DNA of 64,000 nt from Curtobacterium guangdongense (lineage in GTDB: Bacteria > Actinomycetota > Actinomycetes > Actinomycetales > Microbacteriaceae), in contig NZ_JBMPIT010000007.1 of assembly GCF_049341845.1 (NCBI RefSeq), positions 267,752-331,751 of the forward strand, written 5' to 3'. The notes beneath the pieces are model-generated. The model did no database searches. It saw only the letters and a program-made list of their open reading frames with translations, and was not told the origin of the DNA. The translations under genes were made by a program, and so were the position numbers. Below, piece after piece: positions 34,289 to 42,163 of this stretch. Each line of letters opens with the position of its first letter. The first letter of the stretch is position 1.

Positions 34289-34705
34289 GTGATGCCGGAC
34301 CAGCTGCTCGGGGAATGGGCGCTCGAGCGTGTCGTGGTCGATCGGCGTGCAGGTGTCCGGGGCACCGTCCGAGGGACCACGACCCTGACGCTCGAACACG
34401 CCGGGCTCGTGCGGTGGGAGGAGTCCGGCACGATGGAGCTCGCGGGCCGGACGACACCGGTTTCCCGAGCGCTCACCGTGCGGCGGGACGACGACGGCAC
34501 CTGGACGGTGTGCTTCGCCGACGGACGGACGTTCCACGACTGGGTCTGGGGCGCGTCCGTCGTCCATGCTTGTGCGCCGGACGAGTACACGGGCGTGCTC
34601 GCCGGCGACGCAGACCGCTGGACCGTGCGGTGGGACGCGGTGGGCCCCGCGAAGGACTACCGGCTCGACAGCGTCCTGACCCCGATCGACGCTCCGCTCG
34701 TGTGA
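34289..34705 (+). CDS. DUF6314 family protein
   Basis: A 138-residue protein that fits DUF6314: LLGEWALERVVVDR at the start, WTVCFADGRTFHDW in the middle and GPAKDYRLDSVL near the end. Members are small beta-barrel-looking proteins of unknown function. GTG 34289 is used as start; ATG 34292 is the next codon. It precedes a pentapeptide-like gene on the same strand by 29 bp, so the two may share a transcript. Confidence 0.72.
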   Translation: MMPDQLLGEWALERVVVDRRAGVRGTVRGTTTLTLEHAGLVRWEESGTMELAGRTTPVSRALTVRRDDDGTWTVCFADGRTFHDWVWGASVVHACAPDEYTGVLAGDADRWTVRWDAVGPAKDYRLDSVLTPIDAPLV

Positions 34706-34734
34706 GCGTCGGCGGGGCACGGCAGACTGGGCGC

Positions 34735-35412
34735 ATGGCCCGCACCTCCGGCAAGTCCTCCGGCACCGACGCCCCTCGGATCACCCTGACCGAACCCGCC
34801 GACCTCGACGACTGGGCCCCGGCGCCGGGCGACGTGCTGTCCGGCGACCGCATCGACGGCAAGCGCATCGCGTCGCTCGACATCGCGGGTGAGCGCCTGC
34901 CCGACCTCGAGATCGAGGAGTGCGTCATCGAGGACCTCCGTGCCGACGGCGCCGACCTCCGCGGGGTGCGCGTGCACGACACCGTGATCGATGCCCTCGA
35001 CGCCCCGGTCCTCCGGGCATCGAGCAGTTCCTGGCGCGAGGTCCGGATCGGCGGCGGCCGTGTCGGCTCCGCAGAGCTCTACGACGCCGGGCTGAACGGT
35101 GTCGAGTTCGTCGGGATGAAGCTCGGGTTCGTGAACCTCCGCGGCGCGACGGTCACCGACGTGGTGTTCCGCGACTGCGTCATCGACGAGCTCGACATCG
35201 CCGACGCCAAGCTCCTGCGGGTGTCGTTCGAGGGGACCCGCATCCGCGCCGCCGAGGGCTCGAACACCCGGATCGAGCACGTCGACCTGCGCGGCGCCGA
35301 CCTCGACCGTGTCGAGCGGCTCGAGGGCTTCCGCGGTGCGACCATCGCGGCGGACCACCTCTACACGCTCGCACCGTTGCTGGCGGCGCAGGCGGGCTAC
35401 CGCGTGGACTGA
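34735..35412 (+). CDS. Pentapeptide-repeat protein
   Basis: A 225-residue protein with degenerate pentapeptide repeats (A[D/N]LxG-like units such as GADLRGV, LRGATVTD, LRGADLDR), which build a right-handed beta-helix. The N-terminal 40 residues are a charged tail. Related proteins are mostly of unknown function; a few mimic DNA or protect gyrase, which is not implied here. Start ATG 34735. Its 3' end overlaps the convergent redox gene by 16 bp. Confidence 0.78.
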   Translation: MARTSGKSSGTDAPRITLTEPADLDDWAPAPGDVLSGDRIDGKRIASLDIAGERLPDLEIEECVIEDLRADGADLRGVRVHDTVIDALDAPVLRASSSSWREVRIGGGRVGSAELYDAGLNGVEFVGMKLGFVNLRGATVTDVVFRDCVIDELDIADAKLLRVSFEGTRIRAAEGSNTRIEHVDLRGADLDRVERLEGFRGATIAADHLYTLAPLLAAQAGYRVD

Positions 35413-36386
35413 CCCACGGGCGTCGTCACCGCAGCCAGCGCCGCGGCGAGGTCGGCCTGCACGAGGTCGCCGTGCACAGCAGCGCCCGCTTGAGTCCCCG
35501 CTGCGGACGACGCGATGACCGTGGCCATCGGCGACACCACGTTGCCGGCCGCGTAGACCCCGCGCACCGATGTCTTCCCCATGGCGTCGGCCGTCACCGC
35601 ACTCGCGATCCGCACGTCGCCCATCAGCACGTCCTCCGCGACGATCCCGAGTCCGTCGAGGCCGTCGACGCGCGCCTCGACAGAGCTGGCGGCAGCGAGC
35701 GCGTCGAGCGACACGGTCGTGCCGTCGGCGAGCTCGACGCCGGTCAGGACGTCGCCGTCCGACACCACCCGGGCCACCGGACCGTCGTGGACCGCGATCC
35801 CGTGGGCAGCGAAACCGGCACGGGCGGTGTCGTCGACGAGCGCAGGGTCGGTCGCGAACACGGTGACGGCCGAACTCAGCGCACGCCAGAGCAGCGCCTG
35901 GTGCGCCCCGAACGGTGTCGTCACGAGCACGCCGATCCGTCGGTCGCGGACCTCCCACCCGTGGCAGAACGGGCAGTGCACGACCCCGCGGCCCCACTGC
36001 TCCGCGAGACCCGGCACGTCCGGCAGGACGTCCACGGCGCCGGGGGCGACGATCACGCGCCGGGCCGTCACCTGCGCACCGGAGTCGAGGGTGGCGGTGA
36101 AGGCGACCTCGTCGGCATCGCTCGCCGGTGCGGGGGACGCGGCCACGAGCCTCCCGGCCGTGACGTCGACCCCGTACCCGGCGACCTCCTCGCGACCGAT
36201 CCGGGTCAGCTCCAACGGTGGCGTGCCCTCCTGCCCGAGGTAGTTGTGGACCCCCGCCGCCGGGGCGTTGCGGGGGTGGCCCGAGTCGACCACCAGCACG
36301 GAGCGGCGGGAGCGGCCGAGGATGAGGGCGGCGGCGAGGCCGGCGGCTCCGCCGCCGATGACGATCACGTCGTAGGTGTCACGCAT
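35397..36386 (-). CDS. NAD(P)/FAD-dependent oxidoreductase, thioredoxin-reductase-like
   Basis: A 329-residue flavoprotein with two Rossmann-type motifs (IGGGAAGLAAALIL near the N-terminus; a second NAD-binding GVLVTTPFG around residue 155, degenerate) and a redox-active CPFCH in the middle, at the place of the disulfide in thioredoxin reductase. The C-terminal GVYAAGNV motif completes the FAD site. It probably reduces a small disulfide or acts as a ferredoxin-like reductase. Start ATG 36386. It is divergent from an XRE-cupin regulator through a 57-bp spacer with an operator-like repeat. Confidence 0.82.
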   Translation of the reverse strand: MRDTYDVIVIGGGAAGLAAALILGRSRRSVLVVDSGHPRNAPAAGVHNYLGQEGTPPLELTRIGREEVAGYGVDVTAGRLVAASPAPASDADEVAFTATLDSGAQVTARRVIVAPGAVDVLPDVPGLAEQWGRGVVHCPFCHGWEVRDRRIGVLVTTPFGAHQALLWRALSSAVTVFATDPALVDDTARAGFAAHGIAVHDGPVARVVSDGDVLTGVELADGTTVSLDALAAASSVEARVDGLDGLGIVAEDVLMGDVRIASAVTADAMGKTSVRGVYAAGNVVSPMATVIASSAAGTQAGAAVHGDLVQADLAAALAAVTTPVGQSTR

Positions 36387-36416
36387 GCGGACATCGTGCG
36401 GCGCCGCTCGAGATCC

Positions 36417-36442
36417 GGCAACGATCCTTGCCGATCTGGCAA
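36417..36442. promoter_or_regulatory. Triple GGCAA/TTGCC operator candidate
   Basis: Overlapping inverted repeats GGCAA-N6-TTGCC-N5-GGCAA (36417-36442) lie in the 57-bp divergent spacer between the flavoprotein gene and the XRE regulator, touching the ATG at 36444. A dimeric XRE regulator binding here would control both genes. Binding is inferred. Confidence 0.5.
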
Positions 36443-36443
36443 C

Positions 36444-37067
36444 ATGGCCGACATGGACCACGGACAGGAGGCTCGGCTCGCCTCACGGACGACGGCTGAG
36501 GTCGTCGACGGGGTCGGGCCGCGACTGCGCACCCTGCGGCAGCGACGGGACGTCACGTTGGCAGCGCTGGCGGCGGAGACCGGGATCTCGGTGAGCACGC
36601 TCTCTCGGCTGGAGTCCGGCCAGCGCAAGCCGACGCTGGAGCTCCTGCTGCCGTTGGCCCGGGCGTACCAGGTGCCGCTCGACGACCTCGTGGGGGCGCC
36701 GCAGACCGGCGATCCGCGCGTGCACATGAAGCCCGAGATGCACGGTGGGCGGGTCGTCGTGCCGCTCACCCGTCGGACCGGGGGCGTGCGGTCGTTCAAG
36801 CAGCTCTTCCCGCCGCACTCGCCCGGTGGTGAGCCGTCCCCGAAGACCCACGAAGGCTACGAGTGGCTCTACGTGCTGTCCGGGCGGCTGCGGCTGGTGC
36901 TCGGCGAACACGACTTCGACCTCGGGCCGGGTGAGGTCGTCGAGTTCGACACGCACACGCCGCACTGGATCGGGAACGTGACGGACCACGTGACCGAGGT
37001 GCTCTGTCTGTACGGGCCGCAGGGGGAACGGGCCCACGTGCGGTCGCGGCCGGTGTCGGCCGGCTGA
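36444..37067 (+). CDS. XRE-family regulator with cupin domain
   Basis: A 207-residue protein. Residues about 25-85 form the helix-turn-helix (LAAETGISVSTLSRLESGQ); residues about 110-195 form a cupin sensor (HEGYEWLYVLSGRLRLVL, then DTHTPHWIGN). Such two-domain proteins repress stress or redox genes. It is divergent from a thioredoxin-reductase-like gene, with operator-like repeats between them. ATG 36444 is used; ATG 36453 is possible. The first codons contain an exact copy of the dispersed 16-bp motif, in an unconserved tail. Confidence 0.83.
   Translation: MADMDHGQEARLASRTTAEVVDGVGPRLRTLRQRRDVTLAALAAETGISVSTLSRLESGQRKPTLELLLPLARAYQVPLDDLVGAPQTGDPRVHMKPEMHGGRVVVPLTRRTGGVRSFKQLFPPHSPGGEPSPKTHEGYEWLYVLSGRLRLVLGEHDFDLGPGEVVEFDTHTPHWIGNVTDHVTEVLCLYGPQGERAHVRSRPVSAG
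36461..36476 (+). repeat. Dispersed 16-bp motif near the start of the XRE gene
   Basis: An exact copy of CGGACAGGAGGCTCGG in the N-terminal codons (encoding GQEARL-region residues) before the helix-turn-helix. It lies in the flexible tail and does not affect the domain. Confidence 0.6.
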
Positions 37068-37073
37068 GGCGCC

Positions 37074-37109
37074 GATGCGGTTTGCGACCTTCCTGTGTCG
37101 CAGCGCATC
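37074..37109. terminator. Hairpin after the XRE-cupin gene
   Basis: GATGCG (37074-37079) pairs with CGCATC (37104-37109), and inner TGCGAC (37083-37088) pairs with GTCGCA (37097-37102), with an 8-nt loop. It directly follows the regulator stop and fits a terminator. Confidence 0.6.
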
Positions 37110-37177
37110 GCCGGCCGCGCAGCGTTGCACGGGCACGTCGTCCACAGTTCGTGGGCCGTGCACGCGGGAGGCCGCTC

Positions 37178-37915
37178 ATGAACACCAACCGATCCGAGGA
37201 CGACCTCGGGACCCCGATCCACGATCGCACGGCGGCTGCTGAAGGCCACGAGGCGCATCCGGGAGTGACGGTGCCGTCGTGGTCGAACGCCACGCCGGTG
37301 CCGCCCGCTGCCACGCCGGCTCCGGCTCCGGTTCCGGCTCCGACTGGCGCTGGTGCTGCTTCCGGTGGGGGCGCTGCCAGTGGGGGCGCTACCGGCGGAT
37401 CTGGCGCTTCCGGCGCGAAGGACGCCGCGAAGGACGTGGCTGGGGATGCGAAGGCGAAGGCCGGTGACGTCGCCGGCACGGCGAAGGAGCAGGCGACGAA
37501 GGTCGCCTCCGAGGCCGCCGACCACGCCAAGGAGCTCTACGGACAGGCGTCCGAGAACCTCAAGGAGCAGGCGTCGCAGCAGCAGCAGCGTGCGGCGGGC
37601 GGTCTCCGGAACCTCGGCGAACAGCTCGGGCACATGGCGGAGAAGGACGACGAGCAGGGCATCGCGGCGAAGGTCGTCCGTGACCTGGCCGGGAGGGCGA
37701 CCTCGGTCGCCGGGTACCTCGACGACCGTGACCCCGGATCCCTCCTCGGCGAGGTGAAGTCGTTCGCCGCCAAGCGTCCAGCGACCTTCATCGCGATCGC
37801 TGCCGGCGCTGGGATCCTCGCGGGCCGCTTGACGAAGGCGCTCACCGCGGACGCGAAGCACACCCACGAGGCGGAAGCAGCACGCCACGACCCGACGACG
37901 GGGCCGACGGCATGA
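37178..37915 (+). CDS. Putative envelope-associated protein (245 aa)
   Basis: A 245-residue protein. Residues 1-90 are low-complexity, with a Pro/Ala stretch and a Gly-rich stretch; a helical Ala/Lys-rich region follows (AKDVAGDAKAKAGDVAG, LEA-like), and one membrane segment near residue 215 (FIAIAAGAGILAGRLTKAL) leads to a His/Ala-rich end. No known domain fits. It is the first of three genes with 4-bp overlaps (holin-X, DUF3618), so it belongs to the same membrane-linked stress module. ATG 37178 follows a GGGAGG site. Confidence 0.75.
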   Translation: MNTNRSEDDLGTPIHDRTAAAEGHEAHPGVTVPSWSNATPVPPAATPAPAPVPAPTGAGAASGGGAASGGATGGSGASGAKDAAKDVAGDAKAKAGDVAGTAKEQATKVASEAADHAKELYGQASENLKEQASQQQQRAAGGLRNLGEQLGHMAEKDDEQGIAAKVVRDLAGRATSVAGYLDDRDPGSLLGEVKSFAAKRPATFIAIAAGAGILAGRLTKALTADAKHTHEAEAARHDPTTGPTA

Positions 37916-38346
37916 GCCACTCCGGTGCGCTCCCGACCGAAGAGCCGACTCCGGGGGAACGCGCGGCGAGCACGCCGCTCGGCACCCTGCTGTCCGACGC
38001 CACCCGCGACCTGTCGGAGCTGTTCCGACAGGAGGTCGCACTGGCCAAGGCCGAACTCACCGAGTCCGGCAAGAAGGCGGCCAAGGGTGCCGGCCTGCTG
38101 AGCGGTGCCGGCGTGGCCGGACTGTTCGCGCTGCTGTTCCTGACGATCGCGGCCTGGTGGGGCCTCGGCTCCCTGATCGGCAACGCCTGGTCGGGCCTCG
38201 TCGTCGCCGTCGTCTACGCGATCGTCGCCGCCGTGCTGGCGCTGCGAGGACGCAAGGAACTGAAGACCATCACGGGAGCGCCGCAGACGGTCGCCACCGC
38301 CAAGGAAGTCCCCGAAGCACTGAAGCCCAACCGGAGGAAGCCATGA
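37912..38346 (+). CDS. Actinobacterial holin-X family membrane protein
   Basis: A 144-residue protein matching PF07332: an N-terminal amphipathic part (SDATRDLSELFRQEVALAKAEL) and two membrane segments (about residues 62-90 and 97-116). The family name does not imply lysis; in actinobacterial genomes these genes sit in chromosomal operons with DUF3618 proteins, as here. Its start overlaps the preceding stop (ATGA), and its stop overlaps the DUF3618 start in the same way. Confidence 0.87.
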   Translation: MSHSGALPTEEPTPGERAASTPLGTLLSDATRDLSELFRQEVALAKAELTESGKKAAKGAGLLSGAGVAGLFALLFLTIAAWWGLGSLIGNAWSGLVVAVVYAIVAAVLALRGRKELKTITGAPQTVATAKEVPEALKPNRRKP

Positions 38347-38915
38347 GCACCCCAGACGAGATCCGCGCCGAGATCGAGCGCACCAGAGGGGACCTCGGCT
38401 CCGACGTCGACGCCCTCGCCGACAAGGTCAGCCCGTCGTCGATCGCCCACCGACAGTCCGAGAAGGTCAAGACGCGCTTCCAGGGCCTCCGCGACTCGGT
38501 GATGGGTGCTGCCGATTCTGCTCGGTCGAGCGCTTCCGGGAGCGCCTCCGACGCTGCCGACTCGGCGAAGGGAGCCGTACGACAGGCCACAGGAACGGCG
38601 AAGGGCAACCCGCTCGCCGTCGGGCTCATCGCCTTCGGGGCAGGGTGGCTCGTCTCGGCGCTGCTGCCGTCGACGGACCGCGAGGAGGAGCTCGCGAGCG
38701 AGGTCAAGGAACGCTCCAAGCCGCTCGTCGACGAGGTGAAGGAGCAGGCGCAGGACGCCGGCTCGCAGCTCGGTGACACGGCGAAGGGGCACGTGTCCGA
38801 CCTGAAGGACTCCGCGCAGCACGCGGCGCAGACGGTCAAGGACGAGGCGCAGGGGGCGGCGTCCGACGTGCGCGACCACGCGCAGTCGGCCACCGAGGAC
38901 GTGCGCGGGGCCTGA
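38343..38915 (+). CDS. DUF3618 domain-containing protein
   Basis: A 190-residue protein with the DUF3618 motif (IRAEIERTRGDLGSDVDALADKV) at the N-terminus, a membrane segment at about residues 87-108 (GNPLAVGLIAFGAGWLVSALL), and a long helical Ala/Lys/Asp/Glu-rich tail that resembles LEA or apolipophorin-like repeats. The family occurs with holin-X genes and may act in cell-envelope homeostasis; the function is unproven. Start ATG 38343 overlaps the holin-X stop. Its end is followed by a 277-bp gap containing only a possible 29-codon gene. Confidence 0.85.
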   Translation: MSTPDEIRAEIERTRGDLGSDVDALADKVSPSSIAHRQSEKVKTRFQGLRDSVMGAADSARSSASGSASDAADSAKGAVRQATGTAKGNPLAVGLIAFGAGWLVSALLPSTDREEELASEVKERSKPLVDEVKEQAQDAGSQLGDTAKGHVSDLKDSAQHAAQTVKDEAQGAASDVRDHAQSATEDVRGA

Positions 38916-38960
38916 GGGTCTCGTCGCGGGCGGTCGGCGTCGTGCCGGCCGCTCTCCGCG

Positions 38961-39050
38961 TCAGGGCGTGTGTGCTCTCGGGTCAGAACACGTCGCCGTC
39001 GCTGCCAGCACGATCGCGATCCCCGCGGCCTGCCGTCGTGCGTTCCCCAT
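38961..39050 (-). CDS. Possible 29-residue hydrophobic peptide
   Basis: A very short frame begins MGNARRQAAGIAIVLA and ends RAHTP. It has a strong GGGGGAG ribosome-binding site 8-14 bp before the ATG, a charged start, and a hydrophobic stretch, which is the layout of small membrane peptides. No homology can be checked. It occupies most of the 277-bp gap between the DUF3618 gene and the MarR gene. Confidence 0.35.
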   Translation of the reverse strand: MGNARRQAAGIAIVLAATATCSDPRAHTP

Positions 39051-39192
39051 GGCGTGCTCCCCCTTCGCTCCCTGAATCTACGGACGTCGCGCGCCTGGTG
39101 CGGTTGCTCTTCGATCACGATGCGGTCCCGACGTGGTGGTCGCCGCCACGACGCCCCGGAGGGCGTTCGGCGCCAGGCGATACGGTCGGGGC

Positions 39193-39621
39193 ATGGACTC
39201 GCCCGATGACCTCGCCGACGAACTCCGGGAGTCGATCGGGCGGATCGTCCGTGCGACCCGCGGCAAGGTCGACACGATCCCGCCGGCGCACTCGGCGACG
39301 CTCGGGCTGCTCGACCGGCAGGGTGCGATGACGATCGCCGACCTCGCCCGCAAGCGTGGCGTCAAGCACCAGGGACAGTCCCGCACGGTCGGCGAGCTCG
39401 AGGAACGCGGACTGGTCGCACGGGAGACCTCGGCCGAGGACCGCCGGGTGTCGGTGATCGGCATCACCCCGACCGGACGCGACGTGGTGTTGCGAGACCG
39501 ACGGGCGCGGGCGGATTGGCTCGCCACGGCGATCGCGGAGGACCTGTCGGCCGACGAACGGGAGCTGCTCGCCCGGATGCCGCCGTTGCTGCACCGGATC
39601 GCCCGGCGCGTCGAGGAGTGA
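39193..39621 (+). CDS. MarR-family transcriptional regulator
   Basis: A 142-residue regulator with the MarR winged helix-turn-helix at about residues 35-105: LGLLDRQGAMTIADLARKRGVKHQGQSRTV, seen here as MTIADLARKRGV and SRTVGELEERGLV, and the wing RETSAEDRRVSVIGITPTGR. These regulators sense phenolics, drugs or oxidants. ATG 39193 is preferred to an upstream non-credible extension. Its target is not evident; the HAD/VOC pair downstream begins 95 bp later. Confidence 0.85.
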   Translation: MDSPDDLADELRESIGRIVRATRGKVDTIPPAHSATLGLLDRQGAMTIADLARKRGVKHQGQSRTVGELEERGLVARETSAEDRRVSVIGITPTGRDVVLRDRRARADWLATAIAEDLSADERELLARMPPLLHRIARRVEE

Positions 39622-39716
39622 CGACCACGCCGCATCGGTGACACGTCGTCCGCCGCGTCCGTCACACGTCGTCGCGGACTGAGCCGGTGCAGAGGCCGGC
39701 GGAGTTGCCTGGGGTG

Positions 39717-40436
39717 ATGTCTGCCGACCCCAGCACCGCCGTCCTGTTCGACATCGACGGGACGCTCGTCGACTCGAACTACGCCCACGTCGACGCGTGG
39801 TGGCGGGCGTTCCGCGCCGTCGACGAGTCCGTCGACGCCTGGCGCATCCACCGTGCGATCGGCATGGACTCCTCCCGCCTGCTCGGGTCGTTGCTCCCCG
39901 ACGCACCGGACGACGTCCACACGACCGCGAAGCAGTACCACTCCGCGTACTACGCCGAGCAGATGCCTCGATTGCGTCCACTGCCCGGAGCCCGCGACCT
40001 GTTGCGGGCCGTCGCATCCCTGGGGCACGCGGTGGTGCTCGCCACGAGTGCTCCCGCGTCCGAGCTCGTCCGGCTGCGGGAGGTCCTCGCCGCCGAGGAG
40101 TGGATCACGGCGGTGACCAGCTCCGAGGACGTCGACGAGGCGAAGCCGGCGCCCGGGATCGTCCAGGTCGCGCTCGACCGGGTCGGGGTGGTCGTGGAGC
40201 GGGCCGTCATGGTCGGGGACGCGATGTGGGACGTCGAGGCGTCGGCCAAGGTCGGCGTGCCGTGCATCTCCGTGATGACGGGCGGCATCGGCGGCGACGA
40301 ACTCCGGCGGGCCGGAGCCGCTGCCGTGTACGACGACGCGGCGGCGGTCCTGGCGGACCTCGACGGCGGCCCGATCGGCGCGCTCGGGTCGCCCGGGGCG
40401 CCCGCGTCGCCCGGCGCGCTCGGCGGGCGCTCGTGA
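39717..40436 (+). CDS. HAD-superfamily hydrolase, beta-phosphoglucomutase-like
   Basis: A 239-residue HAD hydrolase. Motif I is FDIDGTLVDSNYAHV, motif II the Thr/Ser in LATSAPASELV, motif III the Lys in DEAKPAPGI, and motif IV GDAMWDVEASAKVG. A cap-domain insert follows motif I. It likely removes phosphate from a sugar or small metabolite. The C-terminal 20 residues are a Gly/Ala/Pro-rich tail. Start ATG 39717. The stop overlaps the VOC gene start (GTGA), so they are coupled. Confidence 0.86.
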   Translation: MSADPSTAVLFDIDGTLVDSNYAHVDAWWRAFRAVDESVDAWRIHRAIGMDSSRLLGSLLPDAPDDVHTTAKQYHSAYYAEQMPRLRPLPGARDLLRAVASLGHAVVLATSAPASELVRLREVLAAEEWITAVTSSEDVDEAKPAPGIVQVALDRVGVVVERAVMVGDAMWDVEASAKVGVPCISVMTGGIGGDELRRAGAAAVYDDAAAVLADLDGGPIGALGSPGAPASPGALGGRS

Positions 40437-40945
40437 CGGTGCGCGGCGTCGACCACGTCGGCGTGACCGTGCCGGACGTCGACGCGGCGACCACCTTCCT
40501 CGTCGAGGCGTTCGACGCGGTCGTGCTGTACGACACGCTCCCCGCCGACGCGCCACCGAAGGGCGGCCACGAGACGGACGAGCGACTCGGCGTGGCCGAC
40601 GGTGCCCGCGAGGTCCGCGTCCGGATGCTCGCCGTGCCCGGCGGCCCCGGCATCGAGCTGTTCGCGTTCGACGGTGCTGCGCAGGGGGCTCCAGCGGTGC
40701 CGACGGACCTCGGATGGCAGCACGTCGCGCTGTACGTCGACGACCTCGACGCGACACTCGACCGGGTCGTGCGTGCCGGCGCCGTCGCACTCGGTGCACC
40801 CCGTCCGCTCCCTGGGCCCGAGGCCGGTCCGCGGAACCGGTTCGTCTACGTCCGGACCCCGTGGGGGAGCACCGTCGAGCTGCTGACGTACCCGGACCCG
40901 CAGCCGTACGAGGCGCACACGGACCGTCGCCGCTGGCACCCCTGA
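40433..40945 (+). CDS. VOC-family protein (glyoxalase/methylmalonyl-CoA epimerase-like)
   Basis: A 170-residue vicinal-oxygen-chelate protein with two beta-alpha-beta-beta-beta halves: VRGVDHVGVTVPDVDAAT at the start, GWQHVALYVDDLDATL in the middle, and the C-terminal WGSTVELLTYPD, which supplies a metal-ligand Glu. Histidines in both halves are in the expected places. Substrates of such enzymes vary (methylglyoxal adducts, epimers, antibiotics), so none is named. Start GTG 40433 overlaps the HAD stop by 4 bp. Confidence 0.83.
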   Translation: MTVRGVDHVGVTVPDVDAATTFLVEAFDAVVLYDTLPADAPPKGGHETDERLGVADGAREVRVRMLAVPGGPGIELFAFDGAAQGAPAVPTDLGWQHVALYVDDLDATLDRVVRAGAVALGAPRPLPGPEAGPRNRFVYVRTPWGSTVELLTYPDPQPYEAHTDRRRWHP

Positions 40946-41013
40946 CCCGCACACACGCGAACCCGCGTACCCGCGTTCGGCGGTGTCGTCCGTGCGTGTC
41001 AGGATGGTCGATC

Positions 41014-41496
41014 GTGATCACGATCGAACGCGTCGCCTGGGAAGACCCCCGTGGAGTCGTCCTCCGCGCCCGTATGGACGAGGAGATGCACGAGCGCTAC
41101 GGGTCGGCCGCTGCCGACGAGGACCCCGCCGTCACCGCCGAGCGCGACCGGTCGCTCGCCGTCGATCCGGCCACGGTCATCACCTCCCTGCTCGCCATCG
41201 ACGAGGACGGCGAGGCCGTCGGGCACATCGCGGTCCGTCGGCTCCGAGACGAGGTCGAGCTCAAGCGCCTCATCGTGCTGTCGTCCGCCCGGGGCAAGGG
41301 CGCTGCGACAGCGCTGCTCGACGAGTGCGAGCGCGTCGGTCGCGAACAGGGCGCTACGCGGCTGATCCTGCAGACGGGCAACCGGCAGCCCGACGCCGTC
41401 GCCCTGTACGAGAAGACCGGATGGCGCTCGATCCCCGTGTACGAGCCGTACGCGGCCACGATGCCGTGGTCGTTCTGCTTCGACAAGGCGCTGTAG
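41014..41496 (+). CDS. GNAT-family N-acetyltransferase
   Basis: A 160-residue GNAT domain. The acetyl-CoA motif A is SSARGKGAATALLDECERVG at about residues 90-110 (written in part as ARGKGAATALL), followed by motif B with ALYEKTGW. An N-terminal acidic region (MDEEMHERYGSAAADEDP) precedes the domain. The acceptor substrate is unknown. Start GTG 41014 is preferred; GTG 40996 would add six residues. It is on the same strand as the TetR gene but an operator-like palindrome intervenes. Confidence 0.83.
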   Translation: MITIERVAWEDPRGVVLRARMDEEMHERYGSAAADEDPAVTAERDRSLAVDPATVITSLLAIDEDGEAVGHIAVRRLRDEVELKRLIVLSSARGKGAATALLDECERVGREQGATRLILQTGNRQPDAVALYEKTGWRSIPVYEPYAATMPWSFCFDKAL

Positions 41497-41506
41497 CACT
41501 TCCCGT

Positions 41507-41533
41507 ATTGCACTTTCGCGCCGCGAGTGCAAT
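41507..41533. promoter_or_regulatory. TetR operator candidate
   Basis: A perfect 8-bp inverted repeat, ATTGCACT (41507-41514) and AGTGCAAT (41526-41533), with an 11-bp spacer lies 9 bp upstream of the TetR start codon. Position and size match a TetR dimer site controlling the regulator and the exporter behind it. Confidence 0.55.
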
Positions 41534-41542
41534 TCTTGTGCG

Positions 41543-42163
41543 GTGAGCACAGCCGAACGCACCCGCACGCTGCGTCGACGCATGATCGTCGAGGCGCGTC
41601 GGTCGACCGTGGAGTGCGGTCTGCACGGCTTCACGATCGAGCAGCTCTGCGAGACGGTCGGGGTGTCCCGTCGGACGTTCTTCAACCACTTCGCCTCGAA
41701 GGAAGACGTCGTCCTCGGCATCGAGCTCAACGCTGACGAGAACCTGCTCGTGGCGTACGCGCGCGGGCAGGTCGTCCCGGCGACGCTCGACCCGCTGAGC
41801 TCGATCGTCGCGCTGGCGATCGAGCAGGTGCACGTCGTGGGGCTCGACCGCTCCGACGAAGCGCTCGTGCGCAAGGTCTTCGACCGAGAACCCGCACTCG
41901 TCGCCCGGTTCCTCTCGGCGACGGACGTGCAGCTCGCGAAGGTCGCCGACGCCGTGCGGGAACGCTTCGGGTGGACCGTCCCGGACGACCCTCGCGCTCG
42001 GCTCGTGACCGAGTCGGCAGCCGGGTTGCTCAAGGTCACCGCCGCCGCCTACTTCGACGACGACTTCGACGAGTCGACGGGTCCGTCCTTCGACGACCTG
42101 CTCACCACGAACCTCCGCCTCATGCGGGCGGCCATCACCACCGGACAGGAAGACACCGAATGA
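41543..42163 (+). CDS. TetR-family transcriptional regulator
   Basis: A 206-residue regulator. The N-terminal helix-turn-helix is EQLCETVGVSRRTFFNHFASKEDVV at about residues 35-60, seen in part as VGVSRRTFFNHF, the TetR hallmark. The rest is an all-helical ligand-binding domain. Its stop overlaps the start of an MFS drug exporter (ATGA), a classic repressor/efflux pair; it probably binds the palindrome at 41507-41533 and is released by the pump substrate. Start GTG 41543. Confidence 0.88.
   Translation: MSTAERTRTLRRRMIVEARRSTVECGLHGFTIEQLCETVGVSRRTFFNHFASKEDVVLGIELNADENLLVAYARGQVVPATLDPLSSIVALAIEQVHVVGLDRSDEALVRKVFDREPALVARFLSATDVQLAKVADAVRERFGWTVPDDPRARLVTESAAGLLKVTAAAYFDDDFDESTGPSFDDLLTTNLRLMRAAITTGQEDTE

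Noticed and set aside
37912..38346. Phage holin, suggesting a prophage
   Set aside because: The family is the actinobacterial holin-X type that occurs in chromosomal DUF3618 operons; no other phage gene is nearby.
39641..39673. ACACGTCGTC direct repeats upstream of the HAD gene
   Set aside because: Only a 10-bp repeat in GC-rich sequence, with no clear link to a regulator; too weak to list as an operator.
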